NCBI GenBank assembly: GCA_036170135.1
Contig: JAVHOP010000021.1
Location: 1 to 18,359 of the forward strand
DNA length: 18,359 bases
Origin: CG1-02-35-72 sp036170135
GTDB taxonomy: Bacteria; Bacteroidota; Bacteroidia; Flavobacteriales; Flavobacteriaceae
Reading direction: 5' to 3'
Shown: piece after piece, positions 8,165-15,980 of the stretch
Numbering within the stretch: the stretch's first letter is position 1
Layout: each line of letters opens with the position of its first letter
Notes under the pieces: generated by a model
Told to the model about the DNA's origin: nothing
The model's database searches: none
What the model saw: only the letters and a program-made list of their open reading frames with translations
Position numbers and translations under genes: made by a program

Positions 8165-8681
8165 AAATAAATTTAAAGAATTACAAGGGCAATTTGATGT
8201 TGAGGAGCCAAATTTGGGTCATTTTGAAAGGTTTCAAGCAAAGTTAAATATTGAGAAAAACCCGAAATCAAATTATTGGAAACTCCTAGCCATAGCTGCT
8301 TGCTTTTTATTATTAGTAAGCTTTTCTTGGACTTATTTATCCGATAAACACCGTATAGAATTAAGGGAAGTTTCACCCGAAATGGCCGAAACGCAGGTTT
8401 ATTTTATATCGGTTATTAACCAAGAACTCAAAGCAATTGAAAAAGTTAATAATCTTGAGAATAAAAAAGTTATTGAAGATGGAATGGCTCAGTTAAAAAT
8501 TCTTGAAAATGATTACCTAAAATTAACCATTCAACTTCGAGAAAGTAATGAAGATAGCCGAATAATCTTTGCGATGATTGATAATTTTCAAAAGCGCATC
8601 GAAGTTTTAAAAGCGGTTTTAAATCAGATTAATATTATTAAACAAACAAAAAACAATAACCATGAAAACACTTTTATTTAA
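8148..8681 (+). CDS. Membrane anti-sigma factor (probable)
   Basis: A 177-residue single-pass membrane protein. Residues 1-43 are charged and predicted cytoplasmic (with NLGHFERFQAKLN at 22-34, a segment I recall as typical of proteins that follow ECF sigma genes in Flavobacteria). A transmembrane helix lies at about 45-64 (WKLLAIAACFLLLVSFSWTYL), and an outer part of about 110 residues is rich in charged helices and probably coiled coil (KAIEKVNNLENKKVIEDGM onward). The role as anti-sigma factor is inferred from position: its start overlaps the sigma factor by 17 bases, implying coupled translation. The cytoplasmic part is short and I see no classic ZAS Cys/His motif. Its end overlaps the next gene by 20 bases. 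Confidence 0.75.
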   Translation: MNKSLRNKFKELQGQFDVEEPNLGHFERFQAKLNIEKNPKSNYWKLLAIAACFLLLVSFSWTYLSDKHRIELREVSPEMAETQVYFISVINQELKAIEKVNNLENKKVIEDGMAQLKILENDYLKLTIQLRESNEDSRIIFAMIDNFQKRIEVLKAVLNQINIIKQTKNNNHENTFI

Positions 8682-9750
8682 AATTCTGTTTCTAACTTTT
8701 CTGATACCTGTTTTCGGATTTACACCAAATCCTATTAAGGTAATATCCGAAAAAACAACGACAATTAAAAAAGAATTTAAAGTTGATGCCCATTCTAGAC
8801 TGACAATCGACAATAAATATGGCAATGTTGATATTGTAACTTGGGACAAAAATTTTATCAATATTGTAGTTGTAATTACAGTAAATGGTTCAAGTGAAAA
8901 CGCCGTTGAAAGAAGATTTAACAATATTTCAATTGAGTTTAATCAGGCTGGTGGCGATGTTTGGGCAAAGACCATTATAGAAAAGTTGTCGAATAATTGG
9001 TTTTGGTGGGGAAAGTCTAACAATGTAAATTTTAAAATTAACTACACCGTAAAAATGCCCCAAACAAATAATTTAAACCTTTCAAATGACTATGGATCAA
9101 TTAGTCTAGATAAAATATCGGGAGAAGTTACCATGAGTTGTGACTACGGCAGTTTTGATATTGGAGAATTGCGCAATGGAAATAATAAAATAAGTGCCGA
9201 TTATGTGTCATCATCGAACATTGCCTATGTAAATGGCGCCACAATTAATACTGATTATTCTAAATTAAACATAGAAAAGGCAAACCGCATTAATTTAAAT
9301 GCCGATTACACAACCTCAAAATTTGGGAATGTTAAAAATCTAAATTATACGTGCGATTACGGCAGCTTACAAATCGATAATTCTGAATCTATTGAGGGGA
9401 GTGGTGATTACATCAGCTTAAAAATAGGTACTTTATCAAAAAATTTAAATATTAGAGCTGATTATGGCTCCTTAAAAGTCGATAATATTTTAAAAGGTTT
9501 TGAGTTGATTAAAGTTCAAACCGATTATACTTCGGGAATGCGTTTTGGGTTTGCCGGCGATAGCCAATTCGATTTTATTGTAGATTTAGATTATGCGAGC
9601 TTTAAATATGAAGGAGCGAATTTTAACTTCAATAAAAAAATAGTAAAATCTACCTCAAAATATTACGAAGGTTATCGCGGTAAAAATCAGGGTGGCGGAC
9701 AAGTAAATATTAAAATATCATACGGAAGTGTTTCGTTTATAGAAAATTAA
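8662..9750 (+). CDS. Exported repeat protein, DUF4097-like
   Basis: A 362-residue exported protein with signal peptide MKTLLFKILFLTFLIPVFGF. After an N-terminal part (EFKVDAHSRLTIDNKYGNVDIVTW) it consists of short repeats built on a D-Y-[GSTAV]-S core at about 17-22 residue spacing. Examples are NDYGSISLD, CDYGSFDIG, ADYVSSSNI, ADYTTSKFG, CDYGSLQID, GDYISLKIG, ADYGSLKVD, TDYTSGMRF, LDYASFKYE and ISYGSVSFI. Such a pattern fits a right-handed beta-solenoid, as predicted for DUF4097 / adhesin-like proteins. No catalytic motif and no C-terminal sorting domain are seen. Location is periplasm or outer membrane surface. It is the third gene of the sigma operon, starts 20 bases inside the anti-sigma gene, and is likely a target or sensor partner of that sigma factor (inference). 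Confidence 0.8.
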   Translation: MKTLLFKILFLTFLIPVFGFTPNPIKVISEKTTTIKKEFKVDAHSRLTIDNKYGNVDIVTWDKNFINIVVVITVNGSSENAVERRFNNISIEFNQAGGDVWAKTIIEKLSNNWFWWGKSNNVNFKINYTVKMPQTNNLNLSNDYGSISLDKISGEVTMSCDYGSFDIGELRNGNNKISADYVSSSNIAYVNGATINTDYSKLNIEKANRINLNADYTTSKFGNVKNLNYTCDYGSLQIDNSESIEGSGDYISLKIGTLSKNLNIRADYGSLKVDNILKGFELIKVQTDYTSGMRFGFAGDSQFDFIVDLDYASFKYEGANFNFNKKIVKSTSKYYEGYRGKNQGGGQVNIKISYGSVSFIEN

Positions 9751-9764
9751 AAAACAAAATCAAA

Positions 9765-10490
9765 ATGAAAAAATTAATTATTGTTCTAATGGTATTTGGG
9801 TTATCAATTGTAACTGCAAATGCACAATGGTTTAACACGCGTGTTAAGGGAAACCAAAAAATGACAAAAGAAATCCGTCAAGTTCAAAACTATAATGACA
9901 TTTCTGTTGCGGGATCATTCGATGTTAAATTAGTCTCTGGCAAAGAAGGCAAAATCACGGTAAATGCCGACGAAAATCTATTACCTTATTTAATCACTGA
10001 AGTTGAAAACCAATCGTTAAAAATTAAATGGAAAAACGGTTTTAACATCAGTCATCAAAGTAATATTATTATAGATGTCCCTGTTGAAAATATCTCTAAA
10101 TTGTCATTAGCGGGCTCGGGTGATATTGTTACCAAAAATTTAATTTTATCAGAAAGCACGTTAAAAGTTGCCTTGGCAGGTTCGGGTGATATTAAAATTG
10201 CCGTGAAAGTGGATAATTTATCGGCAGCCATTTCGGGTTCAGGCGATATTAGTTTAATAGGCATAACAAATACTTTTGAGGCATCTATTGCTGGTTCTGG
10301 CGATATAAATGGCTATGATTTAATAGCTACAGATGCAAATTTCAAAATTTCGGGTTCTGGAGGTATCAAAGCAAATGTTAGCGCGATGCTCAATGTTTCA
10401 ATTGTCGGTTCGGGGGATGTTTATTATAAAGGAAATCCAAAACAAGACATCAAAATTTCTGGTTCTGGAAGTGTTCATCCAAAAGAATAA
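9765..10490 (+). CDS. Exported head-GIN domain protein (DUF2807)
   Basis: A 241-residue exported protein with signal peptide MKKLIIVLMVFGLSIVTANAQ. It matches the 'putative auto-transporter adhesin, head GIN domain' family: RQVQNYNDISVAGSFDVKLVSG near residue 40 and IKWKNGFNI, then a ladder of G-S-G-D turns. These are LAGSGDIVT, LAGSGDIKI, ISGSGDISL, IAGSGDING, ISGSGGIKA, IVGSGDVYY and a final ISGSGSVHPKE, spaced about 16-22 residues apart, fitting a beta-solenoid. Function is not established for the family; a cell-surface or envelope role is inferred. It lies 14 bases after the DUF4097-like gene and ends the sigma operon. Confidence 0.88.
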   Translation: MKKLIIVLMVFGLSIVTANAQWFNTRVKGNQKMTKEIRQVQNYNDISVAGSFDVKLVSGKEGKITVNADENLLPYLITEVENQSLKIKWKNGFNISHQSNIIIDVPVENISKLSLAGSGDIVTKNLILSESTLKVALAGSGDIKIAVKVDNLSAAISGSGDISLIGITNTFEASIAGSGDINGYDLIATDANFKISGSGGIKANVSAMLNVSIVGSGDVYYKGNPKQDIKISGSGSVHPKE

Positions 10491-10509
10491 TCAAGGGAAT
10501 GCCCATTTT

Positions 10510-10535
10510 AAAAGCCACTTTTTGTGGCTTTTTTT
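10510..10535. terminator. Bidirectional terminator between the sigma operon and the glmU-like gene
   Basis: AAAAGCCAC (10510-10518) pairs with GTGGCTTTT (10524-10532) around a TTTTT loop, and a T run continues to 10535. It lies 20 bases past the head-GIN stop and touches the stop codon of the converging glmU-like gene (TAA at 10536-10534). The A run on the left arm gives a T run on the other strand, so it can serve both directions. Confidence 0.85.
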
Positions 10536-11709
10536 AGTAATTGCGATACTTTGATGTGATTTCAAAAATGTGTGTTAGGATAGCTTTTTCTTGATTGTCA
10601 AATTCAATATTTCGTCTTGCCATCACTTTTTCTGCAACTTCAAAAACCTTTGGTAATTTATAGGTGGTAAATCCGGAACTGCCTCCCCAAGAAAAAGAAG
10701 GAATAAAATTTCTTGGAAAATTTCCACCAAAAATATTAGCGCTTACGCCAACAACAGTACCAGTATTAAACATGGTGTTGATACCACATTTAGAGTGGTC
10801 GCCCATAATAAGTCCACAAAACTGAAGCCCGGTATCTTTAAATTTATCCAATTCATAATCCCAAAGTTTAACATTGGCATAATTATTTTTAAGATTAGAA
10901 TTATTGGTATCTGCACCCAAGTTACACCATTCGCCTATAACCGAATTTCCTAAAAATCCGTCGTGTGCTTTATTTGAATAACCTGTAAAAACAGAATTAT
11001 TTACCTCACCGCCAACTTTACAATGTGGACCAATAGTGGTAGCACCATAAATTTTTGCACCCATTTTTAAAACAGAATGTTCTCCTAATGAAAAGGGTCC
11101 TCTAACCATGCAGCCTTCCATAATTTCGGAATCTTTTGCTAAATAAATAGGTCCGTTTGAGGCGTTTAAAACAGCAATTTCAACTTTTGCCCCCAGTTCT
11201 AAAAATATTTGATCTTTGTTGATACAATGCACGGTATTTGGAATTGGTTGCGAAATTCTGCCTTTCGTCAACAATTCAAAATCTAGTTTAATAGCTTCAT
11301 CGTTTAATCTAAATATATCCCAAACGTGATTTATCTGCAATAAATCTTCATCTATTTCAATTTGTTTATAAGATTTAAAATCGACAATCTCTTGAGTATC
11401 TGAAGTATAAAAAGCAATGATGTCTTCCTTTTTAAGGAGCACTTCATTCTGATTTAGATTTAAAATTTTTTCTACAAGACCTTTGGTTGGAATAATAGAA
11501 GCGTTAATCATCACATTCGATTCAAATTCGACTATGGGAAATTTGTCTTCTAAATAATCTTGTGTAAGTGTTGTGGTGGTTGAACCCAGCCATTTTTCCC
11601 ACTTTTCACGAATAGTCAAAATGCCAATTCTCAAATCGGCTACTGGTCTGGTAAAAGTTAATGGAAGTAATGATTGATGGGCTGTTCCATCAAATAAAAT
11701 ATAATTCAT
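10534..11709 (-). CDS. GlmU-family protein (putative sugar nucleotidyltransferase with left-handed beta-helix)
   Basis: A 391-residue cytoplasmic protein of the alternative bacterial GlmU-like family. The N-terminal half starts MNYILFDGTAHQSLLPLTFT and occupies the place of a nucleotidyltransferase, but I see no canonical LAAGxGTRM...K loop, so activity on a nucleoside triphosphate is unproven. From about residue 170 it turns into imperfect hexapeptide repeats of a left-handed beta-helix (GAKVEIAVLNASNGPIYLAK, GPFSLGEHSVLKMGAKIYG, TTIGPHCKVGGEVNNSVF, GNSVIGEWCNLGADTNNSNL), the fold of acyltransferases of the GlmU C-domain type. By analogy it may act in UDP-GlcNAc or related cell-wall sugar supply. 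It converges with the sigma operon and has its own strong promoter-like site directly upstream. Confidence 0.85.
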   Translation of the reverse strand: MNYILFDGTAHQSLLPLTFTRPVADLRIGILTIREKWEKWLGSTTTTLTQDYLEDKFPIVEFESNVMINASIIPTKGLVEKILNLNQNEVLLKKEDIIAFYTSDTQEIVDFKSYKQIEIDEDLLQINHVWDIFRLNDEAIKLDFELLTKGRISQPIPNTVHCINKDQIFLELGAKVEIAVLNASNGPIYLAKDSEIMEGCMVRGPFSLGEHSVLKMGAKIYGATTIGPHCKVGGEVNNSVFTGYSNKAHDGFLGNSVIGEWCNLGADTNNSNLKNNYANVKLWDYELDKFKDTGLQFCGLIMGDHSKCGINTMFNTGTVVGVSANIFGGNFPRNFIPSFSWGGSSGFTTYKLPKVFEVAEKVMARRNIEFDNQEKAILTHIFEITSKYRNY

Positions 11710-11725
11710 TAGTTTCTATTTTTAA

Positions 11726-11756
11726 CAAAGATAAGCAACTAATTGAGTTGCTCAAA
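11726..11756 (-). promoter_or_regulatory. Promoter of the glmU-like gene with a dyad filling its spacer
   Basis: On the minus strand TTTG (11756-11753), a 19-base spacer, then TATCTTTG (11733-11726). This is an exact match to the Bacteroidota TTTG-N19-TAnnTTTG pattern. The spacer is itself an inverted repeat: AGCAACT and AGTTGCT (7 bases each) around a 5-base centre, occupying exactly 11734-11752. The implied start site is near 11720, about 11 bases ahead of the ATG. The dyad suggests an operator for a dimeric regulator; as RNA it would not be transcribed from this promoter. Confidence 0.7.
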
Positions 11757-11765
11757 TTTTAAAAA

Positions 11766-12128
11766 CTAATTTGCGATAAGCGCTTCAATTTGCTTTGCAA
11801 TGCTTAAACAATTTGAAACTTTATTAATATCATCACAATAATTTTGACTGTTTGAGGTATTTCGACAATTGAAACTAGACAAGTCAATTGACTTAAAATT
11901 GGGGTTGTGTATCGTACATCTTTCAAGTAATAAAGCCAAAGGTTCTTGGTCATTAAAATTTATATTATGTTTTATTAGATAAGACTCTAACAAAATTTTA
12001 ATTGCCGATTTTGATTGATTACAAATGCTAAATGAAACGACATCTTCGTTTGGTTTCATCAATTCTTCTTCGGCTAATTGTATTTTTTTTTGTGCCTTAG
12101 ATAAGAGGTATTCGGGATTTGTTTTCAT
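11766..12128 (-). CDS. Small HEPN-like protein downstream of nifJ
   Basis: A protein of 120 residues from the ATG at 12128 (MKTNPEYLLSKAQKKIQLAE). A longer frame to 12230 exists, but it would run through the terminator hairpin and into nifJ, and its extra residues look non-coding. The sequence is helical, and the segment SFSICNQSKSAIKILLESYLIKHNINF (residues 32-58) resembles the second and third helices of HEPN domains, where an AxQAxEKALKALL type helix is usual. The RxxxxH ribonuclease motif of toxic HEPN proteins is not seen. Five cysteines (36, 71, 88, 98, 107) in 120 residues are notable. Function is unknown; the position directly after nifJ suggests a link with that enzyme, but this is inference. 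Confidence 0.6.
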   Translation of the reverse strand: MKTNPEYLLSKAQKKIQLAEEELMKPNEDVVSFSICNQSKSAIKILLESYLIKHNINFNDQEPLALLLERCTIHNPNFKSIDLSSFNCRNTSNSQNYCDDINKVSNCLSIAKQIEALIAN

Positions 12129-12136
12129 AGATAAAT

Positions 12137-12171
12137 AAAAAAAGGGAGTCCTTATTTTTATAAGGACTCCT
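12137..12171 (-). terminator. Hairpin terminator between nifJ and the small HEPN-like gene
   Basis: A perfect 10-base stem: GGAGTCCTTA (12145-12154) with TAAGGACTCC (12161-12170), six-base loop, and a possible G-T pair at 12144/12171. On the minus strand it lies 13 bases after the nifJ stop (12186-12184) and is followed by seven T (complement of AAAAAAA at 12137-12143). The T run ends only 8 bases before the ATG of the small gene at 12128, so the hairpin is both nifJ terminator and leader of the next gene. Confidence 0.88.
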
Positions 12172-12183
12172 ATTAAATAATCA

Positions 12184-15100
12184 TTAAATACTTTGAAATA
12201 ATTCAAGTTTTTCCCAATGTTCATCAACACCTTTTTGTGCTTTTATTAATAGCTCTTTTGCTATTTCAGGATTTTCTTTTACAACTCTATTAAATCGTGC
12301 TTCATTATACATAAAGTCTTCAATAGGAATGCTAGGCGCTTTAGAATCTAATTTAAATTTCTTTCCTTTTTCTGCTTCAGGATTAAATCTAAATAGAGGC
12401 CAAAATCCACTATCTACTGCTTTTTCTTGTTGATGAGCACCATCTTTTAAATCGTAACCGTGTTCACCGCAATGTGAGTAAGCAATAATAATAGATGGAC
12501 CAGGATAAGCTGCTGCTTCTTCAATGGCTTTAAGGGTTTGTAAATCTTTAGCTCCAATAGCTATTTGCGCCACATAAACATTGCCATAAGACATCGCTAA
12601 CATCGCAATATCTTTGCGTTGGATGCGTTTTCCGGATATTGCAAATTTAGCACTTGCACCAATTGGCGTAGATTTAGAGGCTTGTCCGCCTGTATTTGAA
12701 TAGACATTTGTATCTAGAACTAAGATATTAACATCTTCACCAGAGGCAAGAACGTGATCTAAACCGCCATAGCCTATATCATAAGCCCAACCGTCACCAC
12801 CAAAAATCCAAACCATTTGTTTACGTAAATAAGAGGTTAACCCTAAAAGGTTTTTAGCATCGCTATCGTCTAAACTATGTAGTTGCAGTTTTAATTTTTC
12901 GATATCAGCAATTTTAGTAGCTTTTTCAGTTTCGGTAGTTTCTTTATTATTGATAATGGCATCAACTATTTCACTGCCAATTAATAATTCGACATTTTGT
13001 AATAAATCAAAGGCAAGTTCTTGTTTTTTAGATAGGGCTAAACGCATACCTAAACCAAATTCGGCATTATCTTCGAAAAGAGAATTAGCCCAAGCAGGAC
13101 CTCTACCATCAGCATTTTTAGTATAAGGGGTAGTTGGTAAATTACCACCATAAATAGAAGAACAACCCGTGGCATTAGCAACAATCATACTATCGCCATA
13201 AAGTTGTGTTACTAATTTGATATAAGGCGTTTCTCCGCAACCAGAACAAGCGCCTGAGAATTCGAATAAGGGTTCTAAAAATTGAGAACCTTTAACATTA
13301 GAAACAACCAATTCTTTTCTGTCGTAATTTGGCAACTCAATAAAGTAGTTCCAGTTTTCGTTAGCAACCACATCTTTTTCAAGTTTGTTTCTCATATTGA
13401 TTGCTTTAAAATCAGGTATTTCCTTACTTTCGGCAGGACAAACAGAAACACATAAATCACATCCGGTACAATCTTCGGGTGATACTTGTAAGATATAAGA
13501 CTCTTCTTGAGCATTAAAAGGACGTCCTTTTGCAGGGACATGTTTTAGACCACTTGGCGCGTTTCCTAATTCCGAATTTGAAATTACTTTTGATCTAATT
13601 GCAGCGTGAGGGCAAATCATCACACACTTATTACATTGGGTACAAAGATTTTCGTCATCCCAAATCGGAATAAAATCGGCAATGCCAATTTTTTGATATT
13701 TTGTTGTACCGGTTGGAAAGGTTCCATCAACAGGGAATGCACTTACGGGTAATTCGTCACCTTTACCTTCTAAAATTAAGCCTAAAACTTTTTGAACAAA
13801 TTCGGGAGCATTTCCTGTCATTGCAGGAGCGAGTTCTTGAGTGCTCGTAATTGCATTAGGATAATCTACTTCGTGTAAATTGGCTAAGGCGGCATCAACA
13901 GCTTTAAAATTCATCGCCACAACCTTTTCGCCTTTATGCGAATAAGATTTAACAATAGCTTCTTTAATTTTTGTAATAGCCTCAGCTTTAGGTAGAACTC
14001 CAGAAATAGCAAAGAAACATGTTTGCAAAATAGTATTGACGCGTTTGCCTAATTTAGCTTCTTGAGCAACGCTATTGGCATCGATTACATAAAACTTAAT
14101 AGATTTATCTAGAATACGTTCTTGCAATATCATCGGTAATTTATTCCAAACATCTTCTTTAGCGTAAGGGGAATTTAAAAGAAAAGTTCCTTCATTTTTT
14201 AAATTTGAAATGATATCGTATTTATAGATAAAATTAAATTGATGACAAGCAACAAAATCGGCGGTATCAATTAAATAAGAAGATAGAATGGGTTTTGGCC
14301 CAAATCTAAGATGTGAAATTGTTTGTGCACCCGCTTTTTTTGAGTCGTAAACAAAATAGCCTTGTACATAATTATCGGTTGTTTGACCGATAATTTTGAT
14401 AGAGTTTTTGTTTCCGCCAACGGTACCATCCGAACCTAAACCATAAAACATACAGTTAATAGTTTCTTTTTTAGTTCTGTATTGTGGATTGTAGCTTAAG
14501 CTAGTATGAGTTACATCGTCATTAATACCAATGGTAAAATGTGTTTTTGGCTTTGATTTAGAAAGTTCATCATAAATACCTTTAACCATAGCAGGGGTAA
14601 ATTCTTTTGAAGATAATCCATATCTACCGCCGATTATTTTAGGCATTGGTTTTCCCGATTCAACAAAAGCATTTACAATATCTAAATACAATGGTTCTCC
14701 AATACTTCCTGCCTCCTTAGTTCGGTCTAAAACAGCAATATGAGTAGCTGTACTAGGAACCATATCAATAAAGTGTCGAATAGAAAATGGTCGGTATAAG
14801 CGTACAAATAAAGCCCCAACTTTTTCACCATCACTATTCATTTTTTCAATAGCTTCGGTCACAGCTCCGGCACCAGAACCCATAATAATAATGACCCGGT
14901 TAGCATCTTTTGCACCGATATAATCAAATAATTTATAAGCGCGACCAGTTTGGTTATAGAATTCATCCATAACTTTTTGTACAATTTTTGGAACGGCATC
15001 ATAATAACTATTAGCAGCTTCTCTTGCTTGAAAAAACACGTCGGGATTTTGAGAAGAACCTCTCAATACGGGTGTATCGGGATTTAAACCTCTTTGTCTG

Positions 15101-15714
15101 TGAGCTAAAACTTCCTCTTCGGGCATCATAGCTCTAATAACTTCATCAGAGATGGCATCTATTTTTGATATTTCGTGCGAGGTTCTAAATCCATCAAAAA
15201 TATTCATAAAAGGAATCCTTGATTTCAATGTTGCTACTTGCGATATCAAAGCCATATCTTGAGCTTCTTGTCCAGAATTGCCGAATAACATGGCAAATCC
15301 TGTTTGCCTTGCAGCCATCACATCGCTGTGATCTCCAAAAATTGAAAGAGCATGCGTTGCGATAGTTCTCGCAGCAACGTGAATTACAGTTGGCAATAAT
15401 TCACCCGCTATTTTATACATGTTTGGAATCATTAACAACAAACCTTGAGATGCTGTAAATGTGGTTGTTAAAGCACCAGTTTGTAATGAACCGTGTACGG
15501 CACCAGCAGCTCCACCCTCACTTTGCATTTCAACAATTTTTGGAATATTATTCCATATATTTAAATAACCTTTTGCACTAAATACTTCAGCATGTTCTCC
15601 CATGGGCGACGCTGGTGTAATAGGGTATATAGCGCAAACTTCATTTGTTTTATGCGCAATTATTGCAACTGCTTCATTAGCATCGCAAATCAATTTTTTT
15701 GTTTCTATTTTCAT
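12184..15714 (-). CDS. nifJ: Pyruvate:ferredoxin (flavodoxin) oxidoreductase
   Basis: A single-chain 1176-residue enzyme of normal family length that converts pyruvate, CoA and oxidised ferredoxin or flavodoxin to acetyl-CoA, CO2 and reduced carrier. The N-terminal pyrimidine-binding part has CDANEAVAIIAHKTNEVCAIYP and the substrate loop THALSIFGDHSDVMAARQTG. Two ferredoxin-type 4Fe-4S motifs follow: CTQCNKCVMICP at about 688-700 and CTGCDLCVSVCP at about 747. The third cluster region begins CSGCGETPYIK at about 821. The thiamine diphosphate motif GDGWAYDIGYGGLDHVLASG lies at about 973, with NVYSNTGGQASKSTP after it. All key residues appear present. The ATG at 15714 gives the standard N-terminus. 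It is preceded by a palindrome and a possible promoter, and followed by a strong terminator. Confidence 0.97.
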   Translation of the reverse strand: MKIETKKLICDANEAVAIIAHKTNEVCAIYPITPASPMGEHAEVFSAKGYLNIWNNIPKIVEMQSEGGAAGAVHGSLQTGALTTTFTASQGLLLMIPNMYKIAGELLPTVIHVAARTIATHALSIFGDHSDVMAARQTGFAMLFGNSGQEAQDMALISQVATLKSRIPFMNIFDGFRTSHEISKIDAISDEVIRAMMPEEEVLAHRQRGLNPDTPVLRGSSQNPDVFFQAREAANSYYDAVPKIVQKVMDEFYNQTGRAYKLFDYIGAKDANRVIIIMGSGAGAVTEAIEKMNSDGEKVGALFVRLYRPFSIRHFIDMVPSTATHIAVLDRTKEAGSIGEPLYLDIVNAFVESGKPMPKIIGGRYGLSSKEFTPAMVKGIYDELSKSKPKTHFTIGINDDVTHTSLSYNPQYRTKKETINCMFYGLGSDGTVGGNKNSIKIIGQTTDNYVQGYFVYDSKKAGAQTISHLRFGPKPILSSYLIDTADFVACHQFNFIYKYDIISNLKNEGTFLLNSPYAKEDVWNKLPMILQERILDKSIKFYVIDANSVAQEAKLGKRVNTILQTCFFAISGVLPKAEAITKIKEAIVKSYSHKGEKVVAMNFKAVDAALANLHEVDYPNAITSTQELAPAMTGNAPEFVQKVLGLILEGKGDELPVSAFPVDGTFPTGTTKYQKIGIADFIPIWDDENLCTQCNKCVMICPHAAIRSKVISNSELGNAPSGLKHVPAKGRPFNAQEESYILQVSPEDCTGCDLCVSVCPAESKEIPDFKAINMRNKLEKDVVANENWNYFIELPNYDRKELVVSNVKGSQFLEPLFEFSGACSGCGETPYIKLVTQLYGDSMIVANATGCSSIYGGNLPTTPYTKNADGRGPAWANSLFEDNAEFGLGMRLALSKKQELAFDLLQNVELLIGSEIVDAIINNKETTETEKATKIADIEKLKLQLHSLDDSDAKNLLGLTSYLRKQMVWIFGGDGWAYDIGYGGLDHVLASGEDVNILVLDTNVYSNTGGQASKSTPIGASAKFAISGKRIQRKDIAMLAMSYGNVYVAQIAIGAKDLQTLKAIEEAAAYPGPSIIIAYSHCGEHGYDLKDGAHQQEKAVDSGFWPLFRFNPEAEKGKKFKLDSKAPSIPIEDFMYNEARFNRVVKENPEIAKELLIKAQKGVDEHWEKLELFQSI

Positions 15715-15739
15715 AAGTAATGAATAATTATTAAGGGTG

Positions 15740-15782
15740 TAAAAGTATGAGCTCTAGATGGAACTAACTATGACAATTGTCA
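15740..15782 (-). promoter_or_regulatory. Possible nifJ promoter with upstream palindrome
   Basis: TGACAATTGTCA at 15771-15782 is a perfect 12-base palindrome. Downstream on the minus strand lies TACTTTTA (15747-15740), one mismatch from TAnnTTTG, 26 bases before the nifJ start. I see no good -33 box. If TACTTTTA is the -7 element, the palindrome is centred near -40, where an activator of the CRP/FNR family would bind. The pattern is seen; the role is inferred. Confidence 0.4.
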
Positions 15783-15980
15783 AGTTTTTAAATTTTAAAT
15801 GCTTAAATTAAAATGTAAAACAGACTCAAGTTTAGGGGGATTTTCCTCTTATAATTTGGGGAATTATACCAATGCTTAACAAATTTATAATAATTTAATT
15901 TGTATGATTAATAAGAGTTTTAATGTTATAGTTTGATTTTTAATTGGGCTCTTAAAGATTTGTATTGGTAAAAGATTTCT

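Noticed and set aside
8173..8924. Leftward open frames of 67 and 101 codons opposite the anti-sigma and DUF4097-like genes
   Set aside because: They mirror genes with clear transmembrane and signal-peptide features; composition is that of reversed AT-rich coding DNA.
10055..10264. Leftward frame with repeated ISPEPA segments opposite the head-GIN gene
   Set aside because: The repeats are simply the antisense translation of the GSGD-coding repeats.
10081..10460. Regular short repeats in DNA, possible CRISPR array
   Set aside because: The repeats are imperfect, in frame, about 50-70 bases apart and encode the GSGD turns; no identical repeats or unique spacers.
12129..12230. N-terminal extension of the HEPN-like gene to 12230
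   Set aside because: It would read through the terminator hairpin and overlap nifJ; the extra residues are low-complexity and the ATG at 12128 gives a normal N-terminus.
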